Origin: Corynebacterium glucuronolyticum DSM 44120
GTDB lineage: Bacteria; Actinomycetota; Actinomycetes; Mycobacteriales; Mycobacteriaceae
DNA: 64,000 bases
NCBI RefSeq assembly: GCF_030440595.1
Contig: NZ_CP047452.1
Location: forward strand, 868,001 to 932,000
Direction: 5' to 3'
Numbering within the stretch: position 1 is the first letter of the stretch; each line of letters opens with the position of its first letter. Shown here one piece after another: positions 1 to 9,025 of this stretch. Made by a program: the position numbers and the translations under genes. The notes below the pieces were generated by a model. It was not told where the DNA came from and made no database searches. It saw nothing but the letters and a program-made list of their open reading frames with translations.

Positions 1-2
1 TG

Positions 3-371
3 GGGCTCGGCGATGAAGCGCTTATCAAAGACAATCACATTGCTGCGGTGGGCAGCGTGTCGGCAGCGATAGAACGCGTCCGCGACCGATACCCCGAGAT
101 CCCTGTGGAGGTGGAGTGCGATCGGGTAGAACAAGTTGAAGAAGCCGTCGCAGCTGGTGCGCGGCTGATCCTGCTAGACAATATGGATCCAGCACAGATT
201 CTTAAGGCTTTGGAACACACAGTTCCGGCTGGCGTGCGGACGGAAGCTTCGGGCGGATTAACGCTAGATAACGCGGCAGAATATGGACAGACAGGTGTGG
301 ACTATATTGCCGTAGGTGCGCTTACCCATTCCTCCCGTGTCTTCGATATTGGGCTCGACATCGGTGAGTGA
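3..371 (+). CDS. nadC: Nicotinate-nucleotide pyrophosphorylase (quinolinate phosphoribosyltransferase), 3' end
   Basis: Last 122 residues of a gene that begins before the window. The enzyme converts quinolinate and PRPP to nicotinate mononucleotide in de novo NAD synthesis. The readable part has the family's C-terminal barrel: KDNHIA at the start, VEVECD, the LLDNM strand, EASGGLTLDN and VDYIAVGALTHS near the end, all phosphate or quinolinate contact regions. The frame is open from base 3 to the TGA at 369-371. Sure of the family; the start and any upstream nadA/nadB partners cannot be seen. Confidence 0.93.
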   Translation, partial: GLGDEALIKDNHIAAVGSVSAAIERVRDRYPEIPVEVECDRVEQVEEAVAAGARLILLDNMDPAQILKALEHTVPAGVRTEASGGLTLDNAAEYGQTGVDYIAVGALTHSSRVFDIGLDIGE

Positions 372-675
372 TAGGCGAGACCAGATAGCGCATACATATT
401 CATAGCTGTAAGAATATGCAAAGCGGGGTCTTGGAGAGAGTTTTCCTGCTGGCTAGTTAAGCCAGTCTTAGCCACGATAATGATTGTTCAACATTCCAGG
501 TAGGGCGGTTTTACGGAGGTGGTAAAAAGATTGATTTACTACCCCCGTTAACTCTGCATGAACTGGGTTAATTGTAGGTTAACAACAATTTTCCTGAATA
601 GAATGCACAAATTATTCATGTTTTGTGGTGAAATTTCTGAAAAGGTTATTTCGAAATGCAAAGAATGGAGAGTCT
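372..675. other. Intergenic region between nadC and the peptide ABC operon
   Basis: No gene is supported. Two hairpins can be read: CTGGCT/AGCCAG at 449-465 with a 5-base loop, and GGTGGTAAA/TTTACTACC at 518-543 (one mismatch). Neither is followed by a T run, so neither is a convincing terminator. Three GTTAAC/GTTAAT hexamers lie at about 547, 567 and 578. A candidate -10 TAGAAT is at 599-604, without a good -35 at normal spacing. Confidence 0.5.
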
Positions 676-2256
676 GTGTTTCTAAAGAAGACCATCGCGG
701 CGCTGACGGCGGGCATGCTCGCTTTCAGCCTTGCGTCATGTTCAAACTCAGAAAGCAGTTCAGCCGCAGGAGGTAACTACATTACCGCGCGCGGCTCCGA
801 GCCCCAGAACCCGCTTCTGCCGGCAAACACCAACGAAGTGGGCGGCGGAAACATCGTCGATCTGATCTACTCCGGTCTGGTCTACTACGATGCCGACGGC
901 AAAATCCAGAACGAAATGGCAGAGTCCATCGATCTGGAAGGGGATAAGACCTACAAGGTCACGCTGAAGGACGGGATCTCCTTCTCCGATGGTTCACCGA
1001 TTACTTCGGAGAGCTTTGTGAAGGCCTGGAACAAGGCCGTCGAGGAGTCCATGCTGAGCGCCTACTTCTTCGAGCCGATTCTCGGCTACAAGGAGGGAGG
1101 TTCCTCGATGGAAGGTCTCAAGATTATTGATGACAAGACCTTCACCATCGAGCTAGCCCAGCCGGAAGCTGACTTCCCCACGCGCCTCGGTTACTCGGCC
1201 TTCTTCCCGATGCACGAATCCGCTTACGATGACCTCAATGCTTACGGCGAGAATCCGATCGGAAACGGGCCGTACAAGCTCGCCGAGTGGAACCATAACA
1301 AGGATGCCACCATCGTTCCCAACGAGGAGTACGACGGCGTGCGCACTCCCAAGAACGACGGCGTGCAGTTCGTCTTCTACGCACAAAACGACGCAGCCTA
1401 CTCCGACCTTCTGGCAGGCAACCTAGATATCACTGATGCTATCCCGGACTCGGCATTTTCCACCTTTGAGAATGAGCTCGGGGACCGTGCTGTTAACCAG
1501 CCGGCGGCCATTTTCCAGTCCTTCACAATCCCGGAGTCGCTGCCGCACTTCAAGGGCGAGGAAGGCAACCTCCGCAGGCAGGCTCTGTCGTACGCCATCA
1601 ACCGCGAGGAAATTACCTCCACCATCTTCGGTGGCACCCGTACCCCGGCGACAGACTTTACTTCTCCGGTGATCCCCGGCCACTCCGATTCGTTGGCTGG
1701 TGCTGAGGTGTTGACGTACAACCCGGAGAAGGCGAAGGAACTGTGGGAGAAAGCAGACAAGATCTCCCCGTTCGAGGGTTCTGTGAAGATTTCCTACAAC
1801 GCCGATGGTGGACACCAGGCATGGGTCGATGCCGTAGCCAACTCGATCCGCAACACACTCGGTGTGGAGGCCGTGGGCGACCCGTACCCAGATTTCAAGA
1901 GCCTGCGTGATGAGATCACAAACCGCACCATCACCTCAGCTTTCCGCACCGGCTGGCAGGCCGACTACCCGTCACTCGGTAACTTCCTCGGACCGTTGTA
2001 CGCAACCGGCGGTGGATCCAACGACGGTGATTACTCGAACCCCGAGTTTGACAAGCTGCTGAAGCAGGCAGCTGGTGCGCCGGACCCCGAGTCCGCCAAC
2101 GTCTTCTACAACCAGGCGCAAGAGCTCCTGCTGAAGGATCTGCCAGCGATCCCGCTGTGGTACGCCAACGTCACGGGCGGCTACTCGGAGAACGTCGACA
2201 ACGTCGTCTTCTCCTGGAAGTCGGTTCCGGTGTACGACCAGATCACCAAGAAGTAA
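676..2256 (+). CDS. Peptide ABC transporter substrate-binding lipoprotein (OppA/DppA family)
   Basis: Extracellular solute receptor that delivers peptides (or a similar solute) to the permease encoded just downstream. The protein opens with a lysine-rich n-region, a hydrophobic core and the lipobox LASC, so it should be lipid-anchored. The body is SBP_bac_5 type, for example ARGSEPQNPLLP near the N terminus and YNPEKAKELWEKA in the middle; 526 aa is normal for the family. I place the start at GTG 676, because GGAGAG lies 5 bases before it and the signal peptide then begins naturally; the frame stays open upstream to a TTG/GTG-type start at 625, which would add 17 residues. The ligand cannot be told from sequence. 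Confidence 0.9.
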   Translation: MFLKKTIAALTAGMLAFSLASCSNSESSSAAGGNYITARGSEPQNPLLPANTNEVGGGNIVDLIYSGLVYYDADGKIQNEMAESIDLEGDKTYKVTLKDGISFSDGSPITSESFVKAWNKAVEESMLSAYFFEPILGYKEGGSSMEGLKIIDDKTFTIELAQPEADFPTRLGYSAFFPMHESAYDDLNAYGENPIGNGPYKLAEWNHNKDATIVPNEEYDGVRTPKNDGVQFVFYAQNDAAYSDLLAGNLDITDAIPDSAFSTFENELGDRAVNQPAAIFQSFTIPESLPHFKGEEGNLRRQALSYAINREEITSTIFGGTRTPATDFTSPVIPGHSDSLAGAEVLTYNPEKAKELWEKADKISPFEGSVKISYNADGGHQAWVDAVANSIRNTLGVEAVGDPYPDFKSLRDEITNRTITSAFRTGWQADYPSLGNFLGPLYATGGGSNDGDYSNPEFDKLLKQAAGAPDPESANVFYNQAQELLLKDLPAIPLWYANVTGGYSENVDNVVFSWKSVPVYDQITKK

Positions 2257-2272
2257 AAAACTGATGTGGTTC

Positions 2273-2389
2273 GCGCCCGCGTAAAGACGCAGGCGCAATC
2301 ACACCGTCAAGACCATCCATAGTGGCATCACTCTAACGTTCGGCACCCCGCTGCGAAGGCGCGTCATCGCTCCGCTCGCATGCGGGGTG
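2273..2389 (+). other. Intercistronic hairpins between binding protein and permease genes
   Basis: GCGCCCGCGT (2273-2282) pairs with ACGCAGGCGC (2287-2296) around AAAG, with one mismatch. CACCCCGC (2344-2351) pairs with GCGGGGTG (2382-2389) around a long loop. No T run follows. Such structures between a binding-protein gene and its permease genes commonly protect the upstream mRNA or reduce readthrough; here that is inference. Confidence 0.45.
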
Positions 2390-2454
2390 GGCGCGTTTAT
2401 CCAACTCGTACAGCCACCCCCTACTACCTAGCTAAAGAAAGGAGCTACGCGCAC

Positions 2455-3381
2455 ATGCTCCGCTACATCGGACGGCGCTTGCTCCAGATGATCCCCGTGT
2501 TCATCGGTGCGACACTGCTTCTTTACTCCCTCGTCTTCCTCATGCCCGGCGATCCCGTGGCAGCCCTCGGCGGTGACCGAGGCATCAGCGAGGCGGCGCG
2601 GGCACGCATCGAGGCAGAATACAACCTCGACAAACCATTCATCGTTCAGTATCTCCTCTATCTCAAGGGAATCCTCACACTCGACTTCGGCACGACATTT
2701 TCTGGTCAACCCGTAGCGCACGTGATGGCGAACGCGTTCCCTGTGACCATCAAGCTCGCCGTCATGGCCTTGGCATTTGAAGCCATCCTGGGTATTTCCG
2801 TCGGTGTGATCGCAGGCGTTCGCCGTGGCGGAATCTTCGATTCCACCGTCCTCCTCGTTTCCCTCTTCGTTATCGCCGTGCCGTCTTTCGTCATCGGCTT
2901 TGTTCTGCAGTTCCTCGTCGGCGTGAAATGGGGTCTCTTACCCGTCACCGTCGGGAGGAATGAATCATTCGAAGCCCTCCTCATGCCCGCCGTAGTCCTC
3001 GGCGCGCTTTCGTTTGCATACGTCTTGCGCCTGACACGGCAGTCGGTCAGTGAGAATCTCAGCGCCGACTACGTGCGCACGGCGACGGCAAAAGGCATGA
3101 GCAAGAGCTCTGTCATGGGCCGCCACGTTCTGCGCAACTCGTTGATTCCCGTGGTTACCTTCCTCGGTGCCGATCTCGGCGCCCTGATGGGCGGTGCCAT
3201 CGTGACCGAGGGAATCTTCGGAATCAACGGTGTGGGCGGCTCGATCTACCAGGCGATCTTGAAGGGAGAGCCGGCGACCGTCGTCAGCTTCACTACCGTA
3301 CTCGTCATTGTGTACATCATCGCCAACCTCATTGTTGACCTCATTTACGCACTGCTAGATCCGAGGATTCGCTATGCCTAA
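2455..3381 (+). CDS. Peptide ABC transporter permease, DppB type
   Basis: Inner-membrane permease subunit. It begins MLRYIGRRLLQMIP, the usual DppB/OppB N terminus, followed by a first membrane helix, the extracellular loop with GDPV, and then the five-helix BPD_transp_1 core with the EAA loop (YVRTATAKGMSKSSV) that contacts the ATPase. Length 308 aa is typical. Start chosen at ATG 2455 because AAAGGAG lies at 2438-2444; the longer open frame to 2380 would add an unrelated stretch. Its stop overlaps the start of the next gene by 8 bases, so the two are probably translationally coupled. Confidence 0.93.
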   Translation: MLRYIGRRLLQMIPVFIGATLLLYSLVFLMPGDPVAALGGDRGISEAARARIEAEYNLDKPFIVQYLLYLKGILTLDFGTTFSGQPVAHVMANAFPVTIKLAVMALAFEAILGISVGVIAGVRRGGIFDSTVLLVSLFVIAVPSFVIGFVLQFLVGVKWGLLPVTVGRNESFEALLMPAVVLGALSFAYVLRLTRQSVSENLSADYVRTATAKGMSKSSVMGRHVLRNSLIPVVTFLGADLGALMGGAIVTEGIFGINGVGGSIYQAILKGEPATVVSFTTVLVIVYIIANLIVDLIYALLDPRIRYA

Positions 3382-4480
3382 CCCCACCGACAAGACGCAC
3401 TCGTACCCGGATACCACACCCGATGACATGGTCCGCGTGCCGGAGGAAGGCATCCGGATTGCTGACCAGGCCACTGAAGAGCAAATGGATGTAATCCATC
3501 GCACCGAGGGCCTCATGAATGACACTGTGACCGGGAGACGCATCCTGCCTGGCCAGGAATACTACGTCTCTGCAACCGATGAACAAGGACTAGGCGCGGT
3601 GGATGCCGTGCCTGATGACTCCGCACCAAGTTCCATGTGGGGTGAGGCGTGGCGCTACCTGCGCAAGAGGCCAATGTTCTGGGCTTCAGCTGTCCTGATT
3701 TTGTGCGCCGTCCTGCTTGCTTTATTCCCGCAGATGTTCACCTCGACCGACCCGCGGTTCTGTGAGTTGAGCAATTCTCTCGCCGGACCTGAGTCCGGCC
3801 ACCCGTTCGGTTTTGACCGACAGGGCTGTGATATTTACTCGCGTGTCATTTACGGTGCACGCGCCTCGGTGACAGTGGGTATCCTGACCACCGTTGCCGT
3901 CACCATTTTGGGCACCATCATCGGATCCATTGCAGGTTATTTCGGTGGGATCTGGGACACGATTTTTTCCCGTCTCACGGATATCTTCTTCGCTGTTCCG
4001 CTCGTTCTCGCCGCGATCGTGGTGATGCAGATGTTTAAGGAGCAGCGCACGATCTGGACGGTGGTCATTGCACTCAGCATCTTTGGCTGGACCAACATTG
4101 CGCGCATTACGCGCGGTGCCGTTATGAGTGTGAAGAACGAGGAATTTGTGACAGCGGCTCGGGCCGTAGGGGCCTCGAAATTTACTATCCTGACGAGCCA
4201 CATCCTTCCCAATGCTGCAGCTCCGATCATCGTCTATGCCACGGTTGCGCTAGGAACGTTTATCGTCGCGGAAGCGACGCTGTCCTTCCTCGGCATTGGT
4301 CTTCCCTCCACCGTGGTTTCTTGGGGCGGTGACATTTCTGCCGCACAAGCATCGCTGCGCACCCAACCGATGGTGTTGTTCTACCCGGCTATCGCACTAG
4401 CCCTGACGGTTTTGAGCTTCATCATGATGGGCGATGTTGTCCGCGATGCCCTGGACCCGAAGGCGAGGAAGCGCTCGTGA
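3374..4480 (+). CDS. Peptide ABC transporter permease, DppC type, with long N-terminal extension
   Basis: Second permease subunit. Residues about 90-115 form the first membrane helix and the BPD_transp_1 core follows, with an EAA loop (FVTAARAVGASKFTI). The first 90 residues are hydrophilic and acidic, longer than in E. coli DppC but common in actinobacterial homologues. Length 368 aa. It overlaps the upstream permease gene by 8 bases and the downstream ATPase gene by 4. Confidence 0.93.
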   Translation: MPNPTDKTHSYPDTTPDDMVRVPEEGIRIADQATEEQMDVIHRTEGLMNDTVTGRRILPGQEYYVSATDEQGLGAVDAVPDDSAPSSMWGEAWRYLRKRPMFWASAVLILCAVLLALFPQMFTSTDPRFCELSNSLAGPESGHPFGFDRQGCDIYSRVIYGARASVTVGILTTVAVTILGTIIGSIAGYFGGIWDTIFSRLTDIFFAVPLVLAAIVVMQMFKEQRTIWTVVIALSIFGWTNIARITRGAVMSVKNEEFVTAARAVGASKFTILTSHILPNAAAPIIVYATVALGTFIVAEATLSFLGIGLPSTVVSWGGDISAAQASLRTQPMVLFYPAIALALTVLSFIMMGDVVRDALDPKARKRS

Positions 4481-6234
4481 GTCAGGCTAGAGAGAGTGGA
4501 AAGAATAAGACAATGAGCACACCGCAACAACAGGAGACCTCAGCGTCGACAAGCACACCCCTGTTGCAGGTCCGCGACCTGAAAGTGGAATTCGAATCCA
4601 CCACTGGTGTCGTTGAAGCCGTCCGTGACTTCGACTTGACCATCTACCCCGGTCAGTCCGTGGCGATCGTGGGTGAGTCCGGCTCGGGGAAATCTACTGC
4701 GGCAATGAGTTTCCTGGGGCTGCTTCCGGGCAGCGGCAAGGTGACGCAGGGGTCCATCACCTTCGAAGGGGAGGAACTGACGGGCCTGAGTGACAAGGAA
4801 TGGCAGAAATACCGTGGCTCGCACATCGGTCTCGTGCCGCAGGATCCGATGAGCAACCTCAACCCCGTGTGGCGGATCGGCACACAGGTGGAGGAGGCGC
4901 TGCGCGCCAACAACATTGCGACTGGTTCGGAAGCACACGAGAAGGTCGTCGAGCTTCTCGGGCACGCTGGGCTTCCCGACGCTGAGCGCCGGGCCAAGCA
5001 GTTCCCGCACGAGTTCTCTGGCGGTATGCGCCAACGTGCGCTCATCGCGATCGGTCTGGCTGCCAACCCCCGTCTCCTCATCGCCGATGAACCGACCTCA
5101 GCACTCGATGTCACCGTGCAGAAGCGAATCCTCGACCACCTGGGGACCCTCATCAAGGAATCCGGGACAGCCCTGCTGTTCATCACCCACGATCTCGGCT
5201 TGGCTGCCGAGCGCGCGGACTTCGTCGTGGTCATGCACCGCGGCCGGATTGTGGAAAAGGGACCGAGCCTCGACATCCTGCGCAATCCCCAGCATCCTTA
5301 CACGCAGCGCCTGGTGAAAGCAGCGCCGTCGCTCGCCTCCGCACGCATTCAATCCGCGCGCAACCAAGGGCTGACGTCATCGGAGCTCAAGGCCTCTCAA
5401 GGCAGCAGTGATGAGGCTGTCGTGGATGTGCGAAACCTGGTCAAGGAATTTGAGATCCGTGGTGCAGCAGACGGGAAGAAGACCCTTCGTGCTGTCGACG
5501 ATGTCTCCTTCTACCTCCGCCGCGGCACCACCACCGCGCTGGTAGGAGAATCGGGATCGGGCAAATCCACCGTCGCCAACATGGTCCTCGGGCTGCTGAA
5601 GCCCACGAGCGGCACGGTGACTTATGAAGGTCGCGATATGTCCACCATGAGCGAGAAAGAACTGTTCGCGCTGCGCAAAAAGCTGCAGGTTGTGTTCCAA
5701 AACCCCTACGGCTCCCTCGACCCCATGTACTCCATCTACCGGTGCATCGAGGAGCCACTCAAACTACACAAGGTAGGGAACAGGAAGCAGCGAGAGGCTC
5801 GTGTCGCAGAACTCCTAGACATGGTGAACATGCCCCGCTCCGCAATGCGGCGTTACCCGAATGAGCTCTCCGGTGGACAGCGCCAACGCATCGCTATCGC
5901 TCGCGCTATGGCTCTGCAGCCGGAGGTTCTCATCCTGGATGAGGCGGTGTCCGCGCTCGATGTGCTGGTGCAAAACCAGATCATTCAGCTGCTTGCGGAC
6001 TTGCAAGAAGAGTTCCGCCTGAGCTACCTATTCATCACCCATGACCTCGCGGTCGTGCGACAGACCGCCGATGACATCGTCGTGATGGAAAAGGGACGGA
6101 TCGTGGAGAAGGGGACCGCCGACAGTATCTTCGACTCTCCACAGGAGACCTATACCCAGGAGCTCATCGCTGCGGTTCCGGGGCTCAACATCGAGCTGGG
6201 AACGGGCGACCACCTGGGCATCGAGGTGCAGTAG
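4477..6234 (+). CDS. Peptide ABC transporter ATPase with two fused nucleotide-binding domains (DppD-DppF)
   Basis: Energises the permease encoded upstream. Two full ABC domains lie in one 585-aa chain: the first with Walker A GESGSGKST, signature FSGGMRQR and Walker B LLIADEPTSALD; the second with GESGSGKST, LSGGQRQR and LILDEAVSALD, where the usual P-T is replaced by A-V. Each is followed by the oligopeptide-transporter C-terminal motif. GTG 4477 overlaps the previous stop (GTGA) and has GAGGAAG before it; ATG 4513 is a possible alternative. The gene closes the operon, and a strong terminator follows. Confidence 0.94.
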   Translation: MSQARESGKNKTMSTPQQQETSASTSTPLLQVRDLKVEFESTTGVVEAVRDFDLTIYPGQSVAIVGESGSGKSTAAMSFLGLLPGSGKVTQGSITFEGEELTGLSDKEWQKYRGSHIGLVPQDPMSNLNPVWRIGTQVEEALRANNIATGSEAHEKVVELLGHAGLPDAERRAKQFPHEFSGGMRQRALIAIGLAANPRLLIADEPTSALDVTVQKRILDHLGTLIKESGTALLFITHDLGLAAERADFVVVMHRGRIVEKGPSLDILRNPQHPYTQRLVKAAPSLASARIQSARNQGLTSSELKASQGSSDEAVVDVRNLVKEFEIRGAADGKKTLRAVDDVSFYLRRGTTTALVGESGSGKSTVANMVLGLLKPTSGTVTYEGRDMSTMSEKELFALRKKLQVVFQNPYGSLDPMYSIYRCIEEPLKLHKVGNRKQREARVAELLDMVNMPRSAMRRYPNELSGGQRQRIAIARAMALQPEVLILDEAVSALDVLVQNQIIQLLADLQEEFRLSYLFITHDLAVVRQTADDIVVMEKGRIVEKGTADSIFDSPQETYTQELIAAVPGLNIELGTGDHLGIEVQ

Positions 6235-6350
6235 CACACCTCGTTGCGGAGCATGCTGTCACTGAGGTGCATGCGTATGCCTCAACAAGGGTGTTCGTTG
6301 CCACCTCCAGATGAGAACAGGTGTCCGGCCAACGTGCGACGGACGTGAAA

Positions 6351-6381
6351 GCGGAGGAGCCAGGTGGCTCCTCCGCTTTTT
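6351..6381 (+). terminator. Rho-independent terminator of the peptide ABC operon
   Basis: GCGGAGGAGCC (6351-6361), loop AGGT, GGCTCCTCCGC (6366-6376), then TTTTT. The 11-bp stem is perfect. Confidence 0.92.
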
Positions 6382-6408
6382 CTGCCTGCACAAGCGATCC
6401 CGCGCCCG

Positions 6409-6466
6409 GATCGTCGCTTCATCGTGTCTCCGATCGTGGCTTCATCGTGCACCGGATCGTGGGCAC
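6409..6466. repeat. 23-bp tandem repeat, 2.5 copies
   Basis: Units 6409-6431 and 6432-6454 begin GATCGTSGCTTCATCGTG and differ at a few positions; a partial third copy starts at 6455. It lies 3' of the chorismate mutase stop codon, which is at 6475 on the minus strand. Confidence 0.8.
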
Positions 6467-6474
6467 ATGGAGAA

Positions 6475-6750
6475 CTACCCCAACTTGCCTCGGCCAAGGC
6501 GGAGCAGGATCGCGGCGAGGGCAGGACCCTCCTCACCGATCTCCTCCCGGAACTGGTTAACGATCTCCACCTCGCGGGTGTGCACGAGGCGCACACCACC
6601 GGAGGCACGCCGTGTACGGCCAATAGCGCGGGAGATCTCCGTACGCCTCTTTACAGCGTCCAAAATGACGTGGTCGAGGCGGTCAATTTCCTTCCTAAGC
6701 TGCGTGATTTCTGCTTCACTCAGTTGATCTTCTGCACCGGTGTTACTCAT
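6475..6750 (-). CDS. Chorismate mutase, small AroQ type
   Basis: Converts chorismate to prephenate for phenylalanine and tyrosine synthesis. The 91-aa chain is all helical, with the AroQ pattern: LRKEIDRLDHVILDAVKRR in helix 1 (active-site Arg and Lys), IGRTRRASGG, then VHTREVEIVNQFREE. The C terminus RLGRGKLG resembles that of the M. tuberculosis intracellular mutase, which needs DAHP synthase for full activity; the same partnership is inferred here. The start is ATG 6750 (MSNTGAEDQ); a longer open frame runs into pcrA and is not credible. Divergent from pcrA. Confidence 0.9.
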   Translation of the reverse strand: MSNTGAEDQLSEAEITQLRKEIDRLDHVILDAVKRRTEISRAIGRTRRASGGVRLVHTREVEIVNQFREEIGEEGPALAAILLRLGRGKLG

Positions 6751-6761
6751 ACCCGCTATTG

Positions 6762-6767
6762 TATAAC
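6762..6767 (+). promoter_or_regulatory. Candidate -10 element for leaderless pcrA
   Basis: TATAAC ends 5 bases before the pcrA ATG at 6773, so transcription would start at or next to the start codon. There is no ribosome binding site. The -35 is poor. Confidence 0.5.
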
Positions 6768-6772
6768 TCGTT

Positions 6773-8980
6773 ATGGCACCAACAGATCTTGTTTCAGACC
6801 TCAACCCGCAACAACGCGACGCCGTCCTGCACGACGACTCGCCACTACTTATCGTGGCAGGAGCAGGCTCCGGCAAGACCGCCGTGCTCACACGACGTAT
6901 CGCGCATCTCCTTCGATTCAAGGGGGTGCAGCCATGGCAGATACTTGCCATCACCTTTACCAACAAAGCAGCAAAGGAGATGCAAGAACGCGTCATCGGC
7001 CTCATCGGTCCGGAGGCGCAGAACATGGCAGTAGCGACCTTCCACTCCACCTGTGTGCGGATTCTGCGCCGCAACGCACAGCTGGTTCCCGGTTTGAACT
7101 CCAACTTCACCATCTATGATTCGGATGATTCAAAACGTCTGCTTCAGCAGATTGCCAAGGACATGGACCTGGACATAAAAAAGTTCTCCCCACGGGTGCT
7201 TGGGAACAAAATCTCTGGGTGGAAAAACGAGCTCATCGGCGTGGACGACGCTGTGAAGGAGCACAAGGTAATTGGTCAGGTATACGGCTTTTACCAGGAA
7301 CGTCTTCGCCGTGCCAACGCTCTCGACTTCGACGATCTCATTGGTGAGGTCGTACGGATCTTCCGTGAACATCCGGACGTTACCGCTTACTACCGCCGTC
7401 GCTTCCGCCACGTTCTCGTAGATGAGTACCAGGACACTAACCATGCCCAGTACGAATTCATCTCCGCACTGGTGGGCAAGGATGGAACGGGGCTGTGCGT
7501 TGTCGGTGATGCGGATCAATCAATCTATGCCTTCCGTGGTGCTACGATTCGAAACATTCGCGAATTCGAGCGCGATTTCCCCAACGCCACCACCATTCTG
7601 CTGGAGCAGAACTACCGCTCCACACAAAACATCTTGTCTGCTGCTAACGCAGTTATTTCGCACAATGAGCACCGCGGCAAGAAGAACCTCTGGACTGACC
7701 AGGGGGCAGGTCCAAAGATTATTGGCTACGTGGCCGATAGGGAAGAAGACGAGGCGCGGTTCATCGCCAGCACCATTGACGATCGAAACCTGCCCTATAA
7801 CGAGGTAGCGGTCATGTATCGCACGAATGCCGCCTCCCGCGTGATTGAAGATGTCTTTATCCGCACCGGCATTCCGTATCGCGTCGTCGGCGGTACGCGG
7901 TTCTATGAGCGCAAAGAAGTCCGTGACATCATCGCGTACCTCCGTGTCGTAGATAATCCCGACGACGAGGTGTCGCTGCGACGAATTGTGAACACGCCAC
8001 GGCGCGGTATCGGTGACAAGGCTCTCGCCTTCGTCACAGCTTTCGCCTCTCGAGAGAACATTTCGCTGTATGAGGCGATGCGACACGTTGACGAGGTGGA
8101 TTATCTCGGTGCACGTGGTCGCAATGCGATTGCTAAGTTCGTCGCCATGATGGAGGAACTGCGTGCCGGTACGCAGGAGGTTGGTGACCTCATCAACCTG
8201 ATTACAGACGTGTCGGGCTACCGGGACGAACTGGAAAAATCGAAGGACCCGCGGGACGAAGCCAGGCTGGATAACCTCAATGAGCTCGTCGCGTACGCCC
8301 GCGATTTTGCGCAGCAAGCCCGCGCCAATGACGAAGATGACTCTGTCCAGGCGTTCCTCGAACGGGTTTCCCTTGTCGCCGATGCTGACCAGATCCCCGA
8401 TGCGGGGCAGGGCGTGGTCACCCTCATGACGCTGCATACAGCGAAGGGACTCGAGTTTCCCTACGTCTTCCTGCCCGGGTGGGAGGAAGGCCAGTTCCCC
8501 CACATGCGCTCGCTGGGGAACACGGAAGAGATTGAGGAAGAGCGCCGTTTGGCTTATGTGGGAATTACGCGGGCAAGAAAGCAGCTGTTTATCTCCCGCG
8601 CGCTGCTCCGGATTGCTTGGGGAAATCCGCAAACGAATCCAGAATCGCGCTTCCTTGGAGATATTCCCTCCTCGCTCATCGAGTGGGAGCGTGAGGAACC
8701 AGCCTACGGCGTGGGCGGTGGTTACAGCTCGTACGGTGGCAACGATGGATGGATCGGCGGTCCGCGCCGGGTGAAGAAGAAACCAGCTTCCTCGCAGTCT
8801 GTTCCGGCATCCTCATTGAAACTGGCTGTGGGGGACATGGTTAACCACGAGAAGTATGGTGTAGGCACTGTCCGGGAAGTGTCCGGAATTGGTAAGCACA
8901 CGACGGTAACCATCGATTTCGGATCACACGGAACGATTAGGCTTATGCTTATCGGGAACATCCCGATGGAGAAGCTCTAA
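6773..8980 (+). CDS. pcrA: ATP-dependent DNA helicase PcrA/UvrD (SF1A)
   Basis: 3'-5' DNA helicase used in repair and in removing RecA or stalled polymerases. All SF1A motifs are visible: Walker A GAGSGKT at residues 30-36, motif II DEYQDTN, motif III QSIYAFRGA, motif V LHTAKGLEFPYVFLPG, and motif VI RRLAYVGITRARKQL. The C-terminal tail (about residues 670-735) carries a Tudor-like end with GDMVNHEKYGVGTV. At 735 aa it is of normal size. Start ATG 6773 has no SD but a -10 right before it. Its divergent neighbour is chorismate mutase, as in mycobacteria. Confidence 0.95.
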   Translation: MAPTDLVSDLNPQQRDAVLHDDSPLLIVAGAGSGKTAVLTRRIAHLLRFKGVQPWQILAITFTNKAAKEMQERVIGLIGPEAQNMAVATFHSTCVRILRRNAQLVPGLNSNFTIYDSDDSKRLLQQIAKDMDLDIKKFSPRVLGNKISGWKNELIGVDDAVKEHKVIGQVYGFYQERLRRANALDFDDLIGEVVRIFREHPDVTAYYRRRFRHVLVDEYQDTNHAQYEFISALVGKDGTGLCVVGDADQSIYAFRGATIRNIREFERDFPNATTILLEQNYRSTQNILSAANAVISHNEHRGKKNLWTDQGAGPKIIGYVADREEDEARFIASTIDDRNLPYNEVAVMYRTNAASRVIEDVFIRTGIPYRVVGGTRFYERKEVRDIIAYLRVVDNPDDEVSLRRIVNTPRRGIGDKALAFVTAFASRENISLYEAMRHVDEVDYLGARGRNAIAKFVAMMEELRAGTQEVGDLINLITDVSGYRDELEKSKDPRDEARLDNLNELVAYARDFAQQARANDEDDSVQAFLERVSLVADADQIPDAGQGVVTLMTLHTAKGLEFPYVFLPGWEEGQFPHMRSLGNTEEIEEERRLAYVGITRARKQLFISRALLRIAWGNPQTNPESRFLGDIPSSLIEWEREEPAYGVGGGYSSYGGNDGWIGGPRRVKKKPASSQSVPASSLKLAVGDMVNHEKYGVGTVREVSGIGKHTTVTIDFGSHGTIRLMLIGNIPMEKL

Positions 8981-8990
8981 AAACGTGTGT

Positions 8991-9025
8991 GAACGGCCGT
9001 GCGAACGGCCGTGCGAACGGCACGG
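8991..9025. repeat. 12-bp tandem repeat, about 3 copies
   Basis: GAACGGCCGTGC at 8991-9002 and 9003-9014, then GAACGGCACGG at 9015-9025. It starts 10 bases after the pcrA stop codon. Confidence 0.85.

Noticed and set aside
6248..6350. Possible small gene between the ABC operon and its terminator
   Set aside because: The frames here are short, lack ribosome binding sites and end in the terminator stem.
6364..7119. 251-codon plus-strand frame across chorismate mutase and pcrA
   Set aside because: It is the out-of-frame shadow of two well-supported genes.
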